A DNA stretch of 64,000 nucleotides. Origin: Bacillota bacterium. Lineage in GTDB: Bacteria > Bacillota > Desulfotomaculia > Desulfotomaculales > Desulfohalotomaculaceae. The notes beneath the pieces were generated by a model that had not been told where the DNA came from, did no database searches, and worked only from the letters and a program-made list of their open reading frames with translations. Below are positions 16,530-25,942 of this stretch, one piece after another. The stretch lies in NCBI GenBank assembly GCA_009711615.1, contig VENI01000006.1:186001-250000 (forward strand), given 5' to 3'. Numbering within the stretch: the first letter of the stretch is position 1; the number at the start of each line of letters is the position of its first letter. Both the position numbers and the translations under genes were made by a program.

Positions 16530-16721
16530 TTATTCCTTGATGATATTTGCCAGTAATTCTGTACCAGTGCCAACATTCTCTGGTTCAAATTCGTTTATAA
16601 GAGTAACAAACTTGCTGGCAGGTACACTGGTAATACTACTGGCTGTATTGGCAAGTTCTTTTACCAATTGTTCTTTTTCTTTAGTTGACAGTTTAGGACC
16701 GTAAAACATAATAACTGGCAT
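16530..16721 (-). CDS. 4-oxalocrotonate tautomerase-family protein
   Basis: A 63-residue protein, the standard subunit length of the family. After removal of Met1 the N-terminal residue is Pro, the catalytic base in these enzymes (sequence PVIMFYGPKLSTKEKEQLV). The pattern of a first strand followed by a lysine-rich helix fits. The second active-site arginine seen in 4-OT itself is not obvious, so it may be a subfamily with another substrate. It reads divergently from cadA. AAAGGGAG precedes the ATG. Confidence 0.7.
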   Translation of the reverse strand: MPVIMFYGPKLSTKEKEQLVKELANTASSITSVPASKFVTLINEFEPENVGTGTELLANIIKE

Positions 16722-16835
16722 AGGTGCTCAAACTCCCTTTCATGTGATTTGTAGTTATAATTTGCACTAAGTAGTAAATTTATTATTATTTATTGACACA
16801 GCTTCTTGGGTGAAGTATGATGATCACACAAACAA

Positions 16836-16851
16836 ATGAACAGTTGTTCAT
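16836..16851. promoter_or_regulatory. SmtB/CadC-type operator before cadA
   Basis: Palindrome ATGAACA-GT-TGTTCAT, 33 bases before the cadA start. TGAACA...TGTTCA half-sites are typical of SmtB/CzrA/CadC metal repressors, and a CadC-like repressor is encoded at the end of this operon. Confidence 0.7.
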
Positions 16852-16884
16852 GCATAATAATTGACTAATCAGGGGGGCACATGA

Positions 16885-18990
16885 ATGCAGGTATTAGCAA
16901 AATACAAATTAAACGGTTTACACTGTTCTGGATGTGCAGAAAAAATTCAGGATACTTTGAATGAGACAGAAGGTTTAGAGAATAGTGTGTTAAACTTTGG
17001 TGCAGGAATGCTTACCATTAACCCACAATATTTATGTGAGGCCCAGGAAATAATTGACACTATTGAACCAGGCGTAACGTTGGTAGAGGTGAATAACCAG
17101 AAACCCAATCAGTACGAAGCAAATTTTAATTTAAAAAAGCAAATTGCAGTTATGGCCAGCGCCTTTGTATTACTGTTAATAGGTATAGTTTTTAATAACC
17201 CATTACATGATACCCCGTATAATGTGGCTGAGTATGCAGTTTTGCTTCCTGCATATTTACTAGTTGGTTGGCCAGTGTTAACCAGTGCTTTGAAAAATAT
17301 CTTCAAAGGAAATGTATTTGATGAGAACTTTCTGATGACGGTTGCCACATTGGGTGCCATTGCCATTCACCAACTGCCAGAAGCAGTGGGTGTAATGTTA
17401 TTCTTTTATATAGGTGAAACTTTTCAGGAAATGGCGGTTAACCGCTCGCGTAGATCCATTAAGGATTTAATGGATATTAGACCAGAGTATGCTCACCTAA
17501 TGATTAATGATAAATTAAGCAAGGTATCTCCCGAAACGGTAAACATCGGTGATATTATAGTAGTTAAGCCCGGAGAAAAAGTACCATTAGACGGCATAGT
17601 ACTGGAAGGTAATTCAATGTTGGATACTTCTGCACTAACAGGGGAATCAGTTCCCAGAAAAGTAGAAAATGGGAAAGAAGTATTGGCGGGAATGATTAAT
17701 ACCACCGGATTAATAAGAGTAGAAGTAAAAAAAGATTTTGCAGATTCTTCAGTTGCCAAAATTCTTGATTTAGTTGAGAATGCCGGAAATAGAAAGGCTG
17801 CCACAGAAAAGTTTATCACTAAATTTTCTAGGTATTATACACCGGCAGTTGTTTTTGGAGCATTGGCTTTGGCGCTTATACCGCCCATTTTTATACCAGG
17901 GGCAACTTTTTCAGAGTGGGTTTATCGGGCACTGATTCTTTTGGTTATCTCCTGCCCCTGCGCCTTAGTAGTCTCCATACCGTTGGGTTATTTTGGAGGC
18001 ATCGGAAGTGCTTCAAAAAAAGGAATTCTAATTAAAGGAGCTAACTTTTTAGAAGCCTTAACAAATTTGGATACAGTTGTGTTCGATAAAACCGGTACTC
18101 TTACTAAAGGTGTATTTAAAGTTACTGATGTTGTATCCTATAATGGCTTTACAAAGGATGGAGTTTTAAGATATGCAAGCATTGCCGAAGCCAATTCTAA
18201 TCATCCAATAGCCAAATCTATTATTGCTGCTTATGATGGTGATATTAAAGGTGAACAGTTAGAGCAATACCAAGAAATATCTGGCCATGGTATTATGGCC
18301 AAGTATAACGGAAAAGAGATTTTGGCAGGTAATGAACGCCTTTTAAATAAAGAAAACATTAAGACTGATAACATAAGTGAAGAGGGAACAGTGGTGTATG
18401 TTGCTGTTGATGGTGTTGTTGCTGGTTATATAACCATTGCTGATGAAATCAAAGAAGATTCTGCAGTAGCAATTCAGAAATTAAAGCAACTGGGTGTTAA
18501 CAAAACGGTAATGCTAACTGGTGACGACAAATCAGTGGCAGAAAAGGTTGCATCAAAACTAGGCCTCGATGTAGTTTTTGCCAAACTGCTACCAGAAGAT
18601 AAAGTGTCTAAACTAGAGTCATTAATCAATGATTCAGCAAAAGGTAAACTGGCCTTTGTTGGAGATGGTATTAATGATGCCCCTGTTCTTACCAGGGCAG
18701 ATGTAGGAATTGCCATGGGTGGGCTTGGTTCCGATGCTGCCATAGAAGCAGCGGATGTGGTAATAATGGATGATATGCCATCAAAAGTATCAACCGCTGT
18801 TGGCATTGCTCGCCATACCAGGAAGATTATTATCCAAAACATTGTCATGGCATTAGGCGTTAAAGGTGTAGTTGTTGTGCTGGGTGCAATGGGAATGGCA
18901 AATATGTGGGCGGCAGTGTTCGCTGATGTGGGCGTTGCTTTAATGGCAATTGCTAACGCCACAAGAGTACTTAAGTATCATCAAGAGTAG
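16885..18990 (+). CDS. cadA: P1B-type heavy-metal ATPase (Cd2+/Zn2+/Pb2+ exporter)
   Basis: Exports divalent soft metals at the cost of ATP. The 701-residue protein has an N-terminal HMA domain with GLHCSGC (Cys14, Cys17), about eight TM segments, the transport motif SCPCALV (about 357), the phosphorylation site DKTGTLTKG (about 401) and the hinge GDGIND (about 593). The CPC followed by 'ALVVSIPLGYFGGIGSASKKGILIKG' is characteristic of the Zn/Cd/Pb subgroup rather than copper pumps. A SmtB-type operator is upstream, and a HesB-like selenoprotein gene starts 15 bases after its stop, followed by cadC. Confidence 0.95.
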   Translation: MQVLAKYKLNGLHCSGCAEKIQDTLNETEGLENSVLNFGAGMLTINPQYLCEAQEIIDTIEPGVTLVEVNNQKPNQYEANFNLKKQIAVMASAFVLLLIGIVFNNPLHDTPYNVAEYAVLLPAYLLVGWPVLTSALKNIFKGNVFDENFLMTVATLGAIAIHQLPEAVGVMLFFYIGETFQEMAVNRSRRSIKDLMDIRPEYAHLMINDKLSKVSPETVNIGDIIVVKPGEKVPLDGIVLEGNSMLDTSALTGESVPRKVENGKEVLAGMINTTGLIRVEVKKDFADSSVAKILDLVENAGNRKAATEKFITKFSRYYTPAVVFGALALALIPPIFIPGATFSEWVYRALILLVISCPCALVVSIPLGYFGGIGSASKKGILIKGANFLEALTNLDTVVFDKTGTLTKGVFKVTDVVSYNGFTKDGVLRYASIAEANSNHPIAKSIIAAYDGDIKGEQLEQYQEISGHGIMAKYNGKEILAGNERLLNKENIKTDNISEEGTVVYVAVDGVVAGYITIADEIKEDSAVAIQKLKQLGVNKTVMLTGDDKSVAEKVASKLGLDVVFAKLLPEDKVSKLESLINDSAKGKLAFVGDGINDAPVLTRADVGIAMGGLGSDAAIEAADVVIMDDMPSKVSTAVGIARHTRKIIIQNIVMALGVKGVVVVLGAMGMANMWAAVFADVGVALMAIANATRVLKYHQE

Positions 18991-19005
18991 AAGGAGTATA
19001 TACTA

Positions 19006-19323
19006 ATGCAGATAAAGATTACACCAAAAGCTAAGAAAAGAATACAAGATAAGATGGCAGGGAAGATAACGGTTAATTGCGTAGCGGAGGGAGGTTGATG
19101 TGGTGGTCACCATCATACCCCTTCTGTGCAAGGGGGTTCACCTTCCCAGATAACTGCGGAGCATTATAGAATAATTGAGCAAGATGAAATCACTATTTAT
19201 CTTAATCCTAGGGTTAGTGCAATAAATGAAAACAAACCAATTGAATTTACCTGTTCAGGGGTATGGTTGTTTAAGTTTATAGAAATACACAATGCCTGCT
19301 GTAATCTCACCAATATTAATTAG
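19006..19323 (+). CDS. HesB/IscA-like selenoprotein with in-frame UGA (Sec31-Cys32)
   Basis: From the ATG at 19006 (site AGAAGGAG, ideal spacing) the frame runs 105 codons to a TAG if the TGA at 19096-19098 is read through. The N-terminus 'MQIKITPKAKKRIQDKMAGK' looks like an IscA/HesB A-type carrier, and the TGA falls at codon 31 in 'VAEGG-U-CGGHHH', where that family has its first conserved cysteine after GG. The part after the UGA keeps protein-like composition, with a CC pair at 98-99 near the tail. A hairpin CCCCTT-CUGUGC-AAGGGG starts 19 bases after the UGA and could be a bacterial SECIS. Sits between cadA and cadC, so a role in metal handling or repair is likely. Automatic callers would miss or truncate it. 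Confidence 0.82.
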
Positions 19324-19404
19324 AGTTCAATTTTCAAAAAGGATTTTAAACTCTAAGGGCAAATTCTATATCTAATATTAATCCGCTGATAAGAGGTGTT
19401 GGTT

Positions 19405-19764
19405 TTGAGTAAAGAGGATTTAACTTGCGAAGTAACATGTGTAGATCCTGAAAACGTTGCAAAAGCAAAAAAGAAAATGCTAGAAGATGAAGAAGTACAA
19501 AAAATATCAGGTATTTTTAAAGCCCTTGGAGACCCCACCAGGTTTAAAATTTTATTTTGCCTTAGGCAAGGTGAAATGTGTGTTTGCGATATATCAGAAA
19601 TATTGGATATGTCCCAATCTGCAACCTCACATCAGCTTAGAGTATTAAGGAATTTAAGGTTAGTAAAACACCGCAAGCAAGGTAAAATGGTTTATTATTC
19701 GCTGGATGATGAACATATTTTTAAAATATTAGATGAAGGTTTAAACCATATAAACCATATTTAA
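19405..19764 (+). CDS. cadC: CadC/SmtB-type metal-responsive repressor (ArsR family)
   Basis: A 119-residue winged-helix repressor released from DNA by Cd/Pb/Zn. The N-terminal 'LTCEVTCV' supplies the two cysteines of the CadC-type site, and 'GEMCVCD' the other pair, matching the ELCVCD motif. The recognition helix is 'SQSATSHQLRVLRNLRLV'. The TTG at 19405 is chosen as start because AAGAGGTG is spaced correctly before it; the frame itself opens at GTG 19396. Third gene of the cadA group, about 80 bases after the selenoprotein gene. Confidence 0.88.
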   Translation: MSKEDLTCEVTCVDPENVAKAKKKMLEDEEVQKISGIFKALGDPTRFKILFCLRQGEMCVCDISEILDMSQSATSHQLRVLRNLRLVKHRKQGKMVYYSLDDEHIFKILDEGLNHINHI

Positions 19765-19765
19765 A

Positions 19766-19811
19766 ACAAGAAAAGCTTGTTGTTCGAACAGCAGCAAGCT
19801 TTTCTTGTTTG
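19766..19811 (+). terminator. terminator of the cad operon
   Basis: 14-bp arms ACAAGAAAAGCTTG / CAAGCTTTTCTTGT with a 15-base loop just after the cadC stop. Confidence 0.8.
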
Positions 19812-19845
19812 TAGGATAATGGATGGATTTATACATTGTATATGA

Positions 19846-19962
19846 TTGATAGATAAAAAAACTATGTTATAATGTTATAATTGGTACAACGTAGTATCAT
19901 TATGGCGGAGAGGCCTATCTTTTTGAGAGTTTTATTGTCGAAAAAGATAGGCTTTTATTTTT
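19846..19962 (+). ncRNA. short terminated transcript or attenuator before the EAL gene
   Basis: A promoter TTGATA (19846), 16 bases, TATAAT (19868-19873) is followed by a hairpin of 12 bp, GCCTATCTTTTT (19913-19924) with AAAAAGATAGGC (19941-19952), and a T-rich tract. The predicted RNA is about 80 bases and ends 100 bases before the EAL start. It is either a small RNA or a leader. It does not match a riboswitch I know. The remaining bases up to 20068 hold nothing I can identify. Confidence 0.5.
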
Positions 19963-20068
19963 TTATTAAAGACTAACTTTAAATATTTGCAATAACAAAT
20001 AAGCTAGTTCATTTATCAGAGTGTATTTTAAAACATATGTTAGAGATTAAACGATAAGGGGCATCTAA

Positions 20069-21295
20069 ATGTTTGTTTCTAATTGTAGTAAAGATGGATT
20101 AATGACATTTAATATATTGACGCATTTCCAACCAATTATCTCAATAAAAAGAAGGGCTATAATTGGATTAGAGGCACTGTCAAGGGGCGTCTCAAATGCA
20201 GGAAGTGATTTGATTCCACCTATTCAACTGTTTGAGTTTGCTTCAAAAAATGGTCATCAGATAATGCTAGACAGGTTGTGCAGGGAAAAGGCACTGGCTA
20301 GCTTTAAGCAAACGGATAATAAGAAAAAGTTAATGTTATATCTTAACTTTGATGCATCAATAATAGATAAAGGGGTATTGGGATCAGGGCATTTAATTAA
20401 TTTTGTTAATAAACTCAATTTGAATCCTAATAATATTGTAATTGAGATTATTGAGTCAAATGTCAATGATATTGAAGCTCTTAAAAAATTCATAAAAACA
20501 TATAAAAGTTTTGGCTTTTTAATAGCATTAGACGACATAGGAACTGGCCATTCCAACTTGGATAGAATTTCATTGATTGAACCAGATATATTAAAAATTG
20601 ATAAATCTTTGATAAGGGATATTGATATCAAATATCATAATCAGGAAATTGTTAATTCATTAGTTAATCTATCCAGAAAAATAGGGGCATTAGTAGTTGC
20701 GGAAGGAATAGAAAATGAAAAAGAAGCCATTGCGGCATCAGAACTTGGTGTTGATTTTTTACAAGGGTTTTATTTCTTAGAACCTCAAATAATTACTGAC
20801 CAATCCTTGCAGTCAACAAGTATTAAAATAAATGACGTTGCAAAGCATTTTAAAGTACATATGTTACATAAATTTGATGAGAAGTTAAATAAAGAAAAAA
20901 AATATTATAATTTAGCAGACAGCATTATAAAGAAATTAGCTAAGACAGAAGACTTTGACTCAACCTTAGCCGAAATAATTAACCTGAATCATTTTATCGA
21001 ATGCATCTATGTTCTTAATGAACGGGGCATACAAGTGACTAGGACCGTTTGTGATTTAAAGAAGTTATCAAACTATAAAAACCCATTATTTAAGCCTGCT
21101 GAGAAGGGCACCGATCACTCTCTGAAAGAATATTATTTAAGCAATAGAAATAGTCAAAGGATATATTTTTCCGAGCCGTATATATCTTTAGCAACAGGCA
21201 ATCTGTGTTTAACGATTTCCGCTGTTTTTAACAGGCATTTAAAGGATGAGAAGTATATTTTGTGTCTAGACATTAATGAAGACTATTTAGTATAA
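20069..21295 (+). CDS. EAL-domain cyclic di-GMP phosphodiesterase
   Basis: Hydrolyses c-di-GMP to pGpG. The 408-residue soluble protein opens with an EAL domain (about 10-245): EAL at residues 35-37, the metal-binding Asn in LNFDAS, Glu in EIIESN, the DD pair in ALDDIGTGHSN, Lys in ILKIDKSLI, Glu in VAEGIE and QGFYF. All catalytic positions seem present, so it is probably active. The C-terminal 150 residues form a separate, unnamed domain, similar in placement to the sensor part of YkuI-like proteins. AAGGGG precedes the ATG. Upstream lies a terminated leader. Confidence 0.9.
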   Translation: MFVSNCSKDGLMTFNILTHFQPIISIKRRAIIGLEALSRGVSNAGSDLIPPIQLFEFASKNGHQIMLDRLCREKALASFKQTDNKKKLMLYLNFDASIIDKGVLGSGHLINFVNKLNLNPNNIVIEIIESNVNDIEALKKFIKTYKSFGFLIALDDIGTGHSNLDRISLIEPDILKIDKSLIRDIDIKYHNQEIVNSLVNLSRKIGALVVAEGIENEKEAIAASELGVDFLQGFYFLEPQIITDQSLQSTSIKINDVAKHFKVHMLHKFDEKLNKEKKYYNLADSIIKKLAKTEDFDSTLAEIINLNHFIECIYVLNERGIQVTRTVCDLKKLSNYKNPLFKPAEKGTDHSLKEYYLSNRNSQRIYFSEPYISLATGNLCLTISAVFNRHLKDEKYILCLDINEDYLV

Positions 21296-21450
21296 AACTG
21301 TATTTGTTTTGTTTTTTCTTCAATTGCAATGCCCCATGGAAATGTACTTAGCTTGGTGTAAAATTGAAGGATAATGCTAATATTAAGACGAAGTATAGTG
21401 CTAATAAATGGCAGTATAATTCATGAAATACATAAGGGGGAAATGATACT

Positions 21451-23619
21451 TTGACAGATTATATTAAAACCGGAAACCTTCAAGTGGCTCCAGTTCTTCA
21501 TGAATTTATTAATTCAGAAGCTCTACCCGAAAGCGGGCTGACTGGTGAAAAGTTCTGGTCTGACTTTGAGGCGTTGATTCAAGACTTGGCAACAGAGAAT
21601 CAGTCGTTATTGGCAAAACGTGACCAAATACAAAGTAAAATTGACGCATGGCATAAAGAAAACAAAGATAAATTTGACTTTGAAACTTATAAGGATTTTT
21701 TAAAAGAAATTGGGTATTTGGAACCAGAAGTAGAAGGTTTTCAAATTACCACCCAGGGTGTAGATGATGAGGTGACTTTGCAAGCTGGCCCACAGTTGGT
21801 AGTGCCGACAACCAATGCTCGGTATTCCCTAAATGCTGCCAACGCACGTTGGGGAAGCCTTTACGATGCTCTTTATGGTACCGATGCCATCAGTGAGGAA
21901 GAAGGGGCAGAACGGAGAGGGGATTACAATCCTGCTAGAGGCAATAAAGTTATTGCATATGCAAAAGATTTTTTAGATGCAGCAATACCACTATTACATT
22001 ACTCCCATAAGGATGTTGAGAAGTATTCTATAGTTGACGGCAAACTGTTCGTTTCAATAAAAGATGGTCAGACCACTGGATTAGAAGACCCGTCACAGCT
22101 GGTAGGTTTTTTGGGAGAAATGAAAACACCTTCTGCTGTACTGCTTAAAAATAATGGGCTGCACTTGGAAATACAAATTGACAGCGAGCACTCCATAGGT
22201 AAAACTGATCAGGCTGGTGTAAAAGACATCCTGGTTGAAGCGGCTCTCACCACCATCCTGGATTGTGAAGACTCTGTGGCAGCTGCAGATGCTGAAGATA
22301 AGGTGCTGGTATACCGTAACCTGTTAGGTTTAATGAAAGGTGACTTGACTGCTTCCTTCCAAAAGGGCGGAAAAACAGTGACACGGCAGCTAAACCCCGA
22401 CCGCACTTACAAAACCCCTGCAGGTGAGATAATAACTATACCCGGTCGGTCTTTAATGTTTATACGCAACACAGGGCATTTAATGACCAGTAATGCTGTA
22501 CTGGATCAAGACGGAAAAGAGGTTCCTGAAGGTATTCTGGATGGCGTGGTCACAAGCCTTATTGTTAAACATGATCTGTTAGGTAACAGTAAATATAAAA
22601 ATTCCCGTAAAGGTTCTATATATATTGTTAAACCAAAGATGCATGGTTCATATGAAGTGGATTTTGCTGAACGTCTTTTTGCCCGCATTGAAGATATGCT
22701 GGGTCTAGATCGAAACACCCTTAAAATCGGAGTTATGGATGAAGAGCGACGGACTACACTAAATTTAAAGAATTGTATTCATAAGGTTAAAGATCGGATT
22801 GTGTTTATTAACACCGGTTTCCTTGATCGCACCGGTGATGAAATCCATACTGCCATGGAAGCGGGCCCCATGATTCGTAAAAATGAAATGAAAGGGTCTA
22901 AGTGGCTAAATGCATATGAGGACTGGAATGTTGATATAGGTTTGGCATGCGGTATGCAAGGCCGTGCGCAAATTGGTAAAGGAATGTGGGCCATGCCAGA
23001 TCGCATGGAAGAGATGTTACAGAAAAAGGGTGGCCAGTTGCTGGCAGGTGCTAACACTGCCTGGGTTCCTTCTCCGACGGCGGCAACATTGCATGCGCTC
23101 CACTATCATAAAACCAATATAATAGAAGTACAGAATAAACTGGCTAAAAATCCACGGGCCAACAAGGATGATATCTTGGATATTCCTGTGGCTGAAAGTC
23201 CAAACTGGACTGCCGAAGAAATTCAACAGGAGTTGGATAACAACTCCCAAAGTATTCTGGGCTATGTTGTTCGCTGGGTGGAACAGGGTATTGGTTGCTC
23301 CAAGGTACCGGATATTAACAACGTGGGACTGATGGAAGACCGGGCTACCTTGCGTATTTCCAGTCAGCACATGGCCAACTGGCTCTATCATGGCATTTGT
23401 ACAGAGGAACAAGTTATGGAAACATTAAAGAGAATGGCAAAAGTAGTAGATGAACAAAACGCTGGTGACCCTGCTTACCGTCCTATGTCTAAAGACTATA
23501 ACAACTCTGTGGCATTCCAAGCAGCATGTGACTTAGTCTTTAAAGGTCGTGAGCAACCTAACGGCTATACCGAACCAATCTTGCACAGCCGGCGTATAGA
23601 GGCCAAGGCTAAGTTTTAA
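21451..23619 (+). CDS. glcB: malate synthase G
   Basis: Condenses glyoxylate with acetyl-CoA to malate, in the cytoplasm. The 722-residue length is that of the monomeric G isoform, about 200 longer than isoform A. Conserved blocks include '[18 protein letters not shown]', '[12 protein letters not shown]' (pantetheine and Mg regions) and '[19 protein letters not shown]'. No isocitrate lyase or glycolate oxidase gene is in the window, so the glyoxylate source is unknown. Start is a TTG after GGGGG. It ends in a strong terminator. Confidence 0.96.
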   Translation: MTDYIKTGNLQVAPVLHEFINSEALPESGLTGEKFWSDFEALIQDLATENQSLLAKRDQIQSKIDAWHKENKDKFDFETYKDFLKEIGYLEPEVEGFQITTQGVDDEVTLQAGPQLVVPTTNARYSLNAANARWGSLYDALYGTDAISEEEGAERRGDYNPARGNKVIAYAKDFLDAAIPLLHYSHKDVEKYSIVDGKLFVSIKDGQTTGLEDPSQLVGFLGEMKTPSAVLLKNNGLHLEIQIDSEHSIGKTDQAGVKDILVEAALTTILDCEDSVAAADAEDKVLVYRNLLGLMKGDLTASFQKGGKTVTRQLNPDRTYKTPAGEIITIPGRSLMFIRNTGHLMTSNAVLDQDGKEVPEGILDGVVTSLIVKHDLLGNSKYKNSRKGSIYIVKPKMHGSYEVDFAERLFARIEDMLGLDRNTLKIGVMDEERRTTLNLKNCIHKVKDRIVFINTGFLDRTGDEIHTAMEAGPMIRKNEMKGSKWLNAYEDWNVDIGLACGMQGRAQIGKGMWAMPDRMEEMLQKKGGQLLAGANTAWVPSPTAATLHALHYHKTNIIEVQNKLAKNPRANKDDILDIPVAESPNWTAEEIQQELDNNSQSILGYVVRWVEQGIGCSKVPDINNVGLMEDRATLRISSQHMANWLYHGICTEEQVMETLKRMAKVVDEQNAGDPAYRPMSKDYNNSVAFQAACDLVFKGREQPNGYTEPILHSRRIEAKAKF

Positions 23620-23635
23620 GATACAAAGCATATAA

Positions 23636-23672
23636 AAAGAACAACCGGTTAGCCCAATCGGTTGTTCTTTTC
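23636..23672. terminator. terminator after glcB
   Basis: Arms AAGAACAACCG / CGGTTGTTCTT with T and A runs at both sides, usable by the convergent gene as well. Confidence 0.85.
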
Positions 23673-23677
23673 CCTTT

Positions 23678-24355
23678 TTACTGAGGTTGCTTTCGAAGCC
23701 GGTTTAACTCTTTTTTTACGCCCAAGTACAAGATTATTGCCACTAGAATACTAATGCCCAAGTAAATATAATTTTTGCCAAGGGTAAGTAGATTATAACT
23801 AAAGGCACTCTCAAGTAATAATGAAGGGACTTTTCCTACGCCTGTGGCAATTATAAAATTAGTAAATGAAATTGTAGTAATTGCTCCGAACAGGTTTATA
23901 AGGCCCGAAGGAATAAAGGGGGCCATGCGTAAAATGGTCAGAAAATAAATTTGTTTAGTTCCCGGTAGAGAACTGACTGTTTTAGATAGTTTCCACTGAT
24001 CAGTGGAAAGTTTGGCCACGTTTTTTACGCCCCACCTGTAAAGAAGAAAAGAAATGGCTGCACCGATAACCTCTCCAGCCCAAGATACCAGAAACCCACC
24101 ATATAGGCCAAAAACCAGTATGTTTGCGCCGGTTAAAAAGACCGATGGAATAACCCCTAATAAGCTGATAACCACGTTTATAAGAATACTGACCAGGATG
24201 GCAATGTTACTGTATTTTTGAATAACTTGGGCCGCAATTTGCATATCCCCTGAACTGGCGGCTTTGATTATGCCTATCAACTCATCGCGCCAGAGGGTTG
24301 TAGCAAGGGTAATAGTGACTAAAAGAATAAGTGATGGCAACAGGTACTTTTTCAA
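23678..24355 (-). CDS. TVP38/TMEM64 (VTT/DedA-like) membrane protein
   Basis: A 225-residue membrane protein of the SNARE-associated/VTT family, thought to act in lipid scrambling or membrane homeostasis. It has about five hydrophobic segments, including the family's re-entrant 'GGFLVSWAGEVIGAAISFLLYRWG' and the second half 'RMAPFIPSGLINLFGAITTISFTNFIIATGVG'. The second matches the conserved arginine-proline loop of the family. The next gene on this strand begins just upstream (21 bases between them), suggesting co-transcription. Function in this organism is unknown. Confidence 0.8.
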   Translation of the reverse strand: MKKYLLPSLILLVTITLATTLWRDELIGIIKAASSGDMQIAAQVIQKYSNIAILVSILINVVISLLGVIPSVFLTGANILVFGLYGGFLVSWAGEVIGAAISFLLYRWGVKNVAKLSTDQWKLSKTVSSLPGTKQIYFLTILRMAPFIPSGLINLFGAITTISFTNFIIATGVGKVPSLLLESAFSYNLLTLGKNYIYLGISILVAIILYLGVKKELNRLRKQPQ

Positions 24356-24376
24356 AAAACATACTCCTCATTTCCT

Positions 24377-24940
24377 TTATCTATAAATAAATATCATCGG
24401 TGATTCCGATAATCTTTTATACCGTTTTTTCTTCTTCCATAAATCACTACTTTGGATAAAGAGAAGTGAGAATGCTTCCCATAAAAAAACCCAACCTCCG
24501 ACAGTTAAGCTTAATAAGACCAGTTCATAAACAATTTCATTATCTACAATACTACGAAAATAAAGGGACATCATTGTAAATATTAAAGAAACTAGTACAT
24601 AAAGGGCTGTCCTTTTTCTTCGCTCATGGAACCTGTTCATTGTTATATGAAGACAGTAACTAAAGTAATTACGAATTCCTTCCTCGATATTTTTTTCCCT
24701 AACAGTATCTTTTTCTTGATGCTTAATGTTAAATCTTAGAATGATATTCTTTCGTAAATCGATATCAGAGGAACAGTCCTCAAGAAATGATTTAAGGCTG
24801 GAGTCTAAATCCCTAATGTTATAAACGGAAGAGTCCCAACTATTAAAGATATCATCATAATTATCCAAAGCAATCTCAATGATATAGTCTCCAGTATTGG
24901 TATCAATAGTATAGAATTGATCTAAAAAATTATTTTTCAT
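24377..24940 (-). CDS. hypothetical membrane protein, two TM segments
   Basis: A 187-residue protein with a soluble acidic N-terminal half (IDTNTGDYIIEIALDNYDDI), then two hydrophobic segments near residues 110-160 ('ALYVLVSLIFTMMSLYF' and 'ELVLLSLTVGGWVFLWEAF') and a basic C-terminus. I recognise no named family. ATG at 24940 follows GAGGG and is preferred over the TTG at 24952. It precedes the VTT gene on the same strand. Confidence 0.65.
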   Translation of the reverse strand: MKNNFLDQFYTIDTNTGDYIIEIALDNYDDIFNSWDSSVYNIRDLDSSLKSFLEDCSSDIDLRKNIILRFNIKHQEKDTVREKNIEEGIRNYFSYCLHITMNRFHERRKRTALYVLVSLIFTMMSLYFRSIVDNEIVYELVLLSLTVGGWVFLWEAFSLLFIQSSDLWKKKKRYKRLSESPMIFIYR

Positions 24941-25177
24941 ATCATCCCTCAAGTCTATTTTTTATAAAATCGGATCTAACCTAAATAGTATATCAAGAGC
25001 CAAGGCGAAGCTGCAAACAAGTTGAGAAGATATTTATCTTTTGATAAATATTGGTTGTTATATTTAACATTAAAAATCTTAGATGGAGAAACTCATCTTT
25101 TAAAAAGATGCTGCTTAAAACAACTAATTATTTTATAATATAGGTACACTGATATTATCCAAGGAGAATTTAATAAC

Positions 25178-25660
25178 ATGATAAAAGACATTCTTTTGCT
25201 AGGCAATGAAAAATTATATAAGCCTTCTTCTGAAGTGAGAATAAGTGAACTGGAAGAAGCAAAACGAATAGTGGAAGATTTACATGATACCTTAACAGCC
25301 TTCAGGGAAAAGAAGGGGTTTGGCAGGGCAATAGCAGCACCACAGATAAGTGCATTTAAGAGAATCATTTACATGAACATTGATAAACCGATGGCTTTTA
25401 TAAATCCCAGACTTGAATCTGTTGGTGATGAAGTAATTGAACTTTGGGATGATTGCATGAGTTTCCCAGGTTTAATGGTAAAGGTAAAAAGATATAAGAA
25501 ATGTAAGCTATACTATAAAGATCTGTCTTGGCAGGACTGTCAGTTGGAGTTTGATGGGGATTTGTCCGAGTTAATCCAGCACGAGTATGACCACTTAGAT
25601 GGAATACTGGCGGTACAAAGGGCTTTGGATAACAAATCCTTTAAAATGGTTAGGGAATAA
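25178..25660 (+). CDS. peptide deformylase-like protein
   Basis: Resembles peptide deformylase, which removes the formyl group from nascent proteins. Of its 160 residues, motif 1 is near-canonical (GFGRAIAAPQ) and motif 3 is canonical (QHEYDHLDG, two metal-binding His). Motif 2, usually EGCLS, reads DDCMSFP: the metal-binding Cys is kept but the preceding E-G is changed to D-D. It is likely to bind metal; activity on formyl-Met may differ. No fmt gene is adjacent, so a second, divergent paralogue is likely. AAGGAG precedes the ATG; the TfoX-like gene follows. Confidence 0.75.
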   Translation: MIKDILLLGNEKLYKPSSEVRISELEEAKRIVEDLHDTLTAFREKKGFGRAIAAPQISAFKRIIYMNIDKPMAFINPRLESVGDEVIELWDDCMSFPGLMVKVKRYKKCKLYYKDLSWQDCQLEFDGDLSELIQHEYDHLDGILAVQRALDNKSFKMVRE

Positions 25661-25683
25661 TATTAGATAGGGGGTAGATGCAT

Positions 25684-25941
25684 TTGAATAAGTTAGTAAA
25701 CATGCCGAATATCGGTAATGTTTTAGCCCAGAAATTAACTGAAGCAGGTATTAGTAATTCAGATATACTACAAGAAATTGGAAGTAAAAAAGCTTTTCTA
25801 AAAATTAAAACTATGGATAATTCTGCTTGCTATAATATGTTATGTGCCTTAGAAGGTGCTATCCAAGGGTTAAGGTGGCACCATTTACCTGAAGGCACCA
25901 AACAAGATTTAAAGGAATTTTACCAATCATTGATTAAATAA
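25684..25941 (+). CDS. TfoX C-terminal-domain protein
   Basis: An 85-residue protein matching the C-terminal domain of TfoX/Sxy ('LVNMPNIGNVLAQKLTEAGI', then 'CYNMLCALEGAIQGLRWHHLP'). It is a helix-hairpin-helix-like module often found alone in Firmicutes. The frame opens at ATG 25678, but the GGGGG site is spaced better for the TTG at 25684. It lies 20 bases after the deformylase-like gene, so likely co-transcribed. The function of stand-alone copies is unknown. Confidence 0.8.
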   Translation: MNKLVNMPNIGNVLAQKLTEAGISNSDILQEIGSKKAFLKIKTMDNSACYNMLCALEGAIQGLRWHHLPEGTKQDLKEFYQSLIK

Positions 25942-25942
25942 T

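Noticed and set aside
19126-19323. Independent 65-residue protein starting at GTG 19126
   Set aside because: There is no ribosome site, and the frame is the continuation of the 19006 ORF through UGA.
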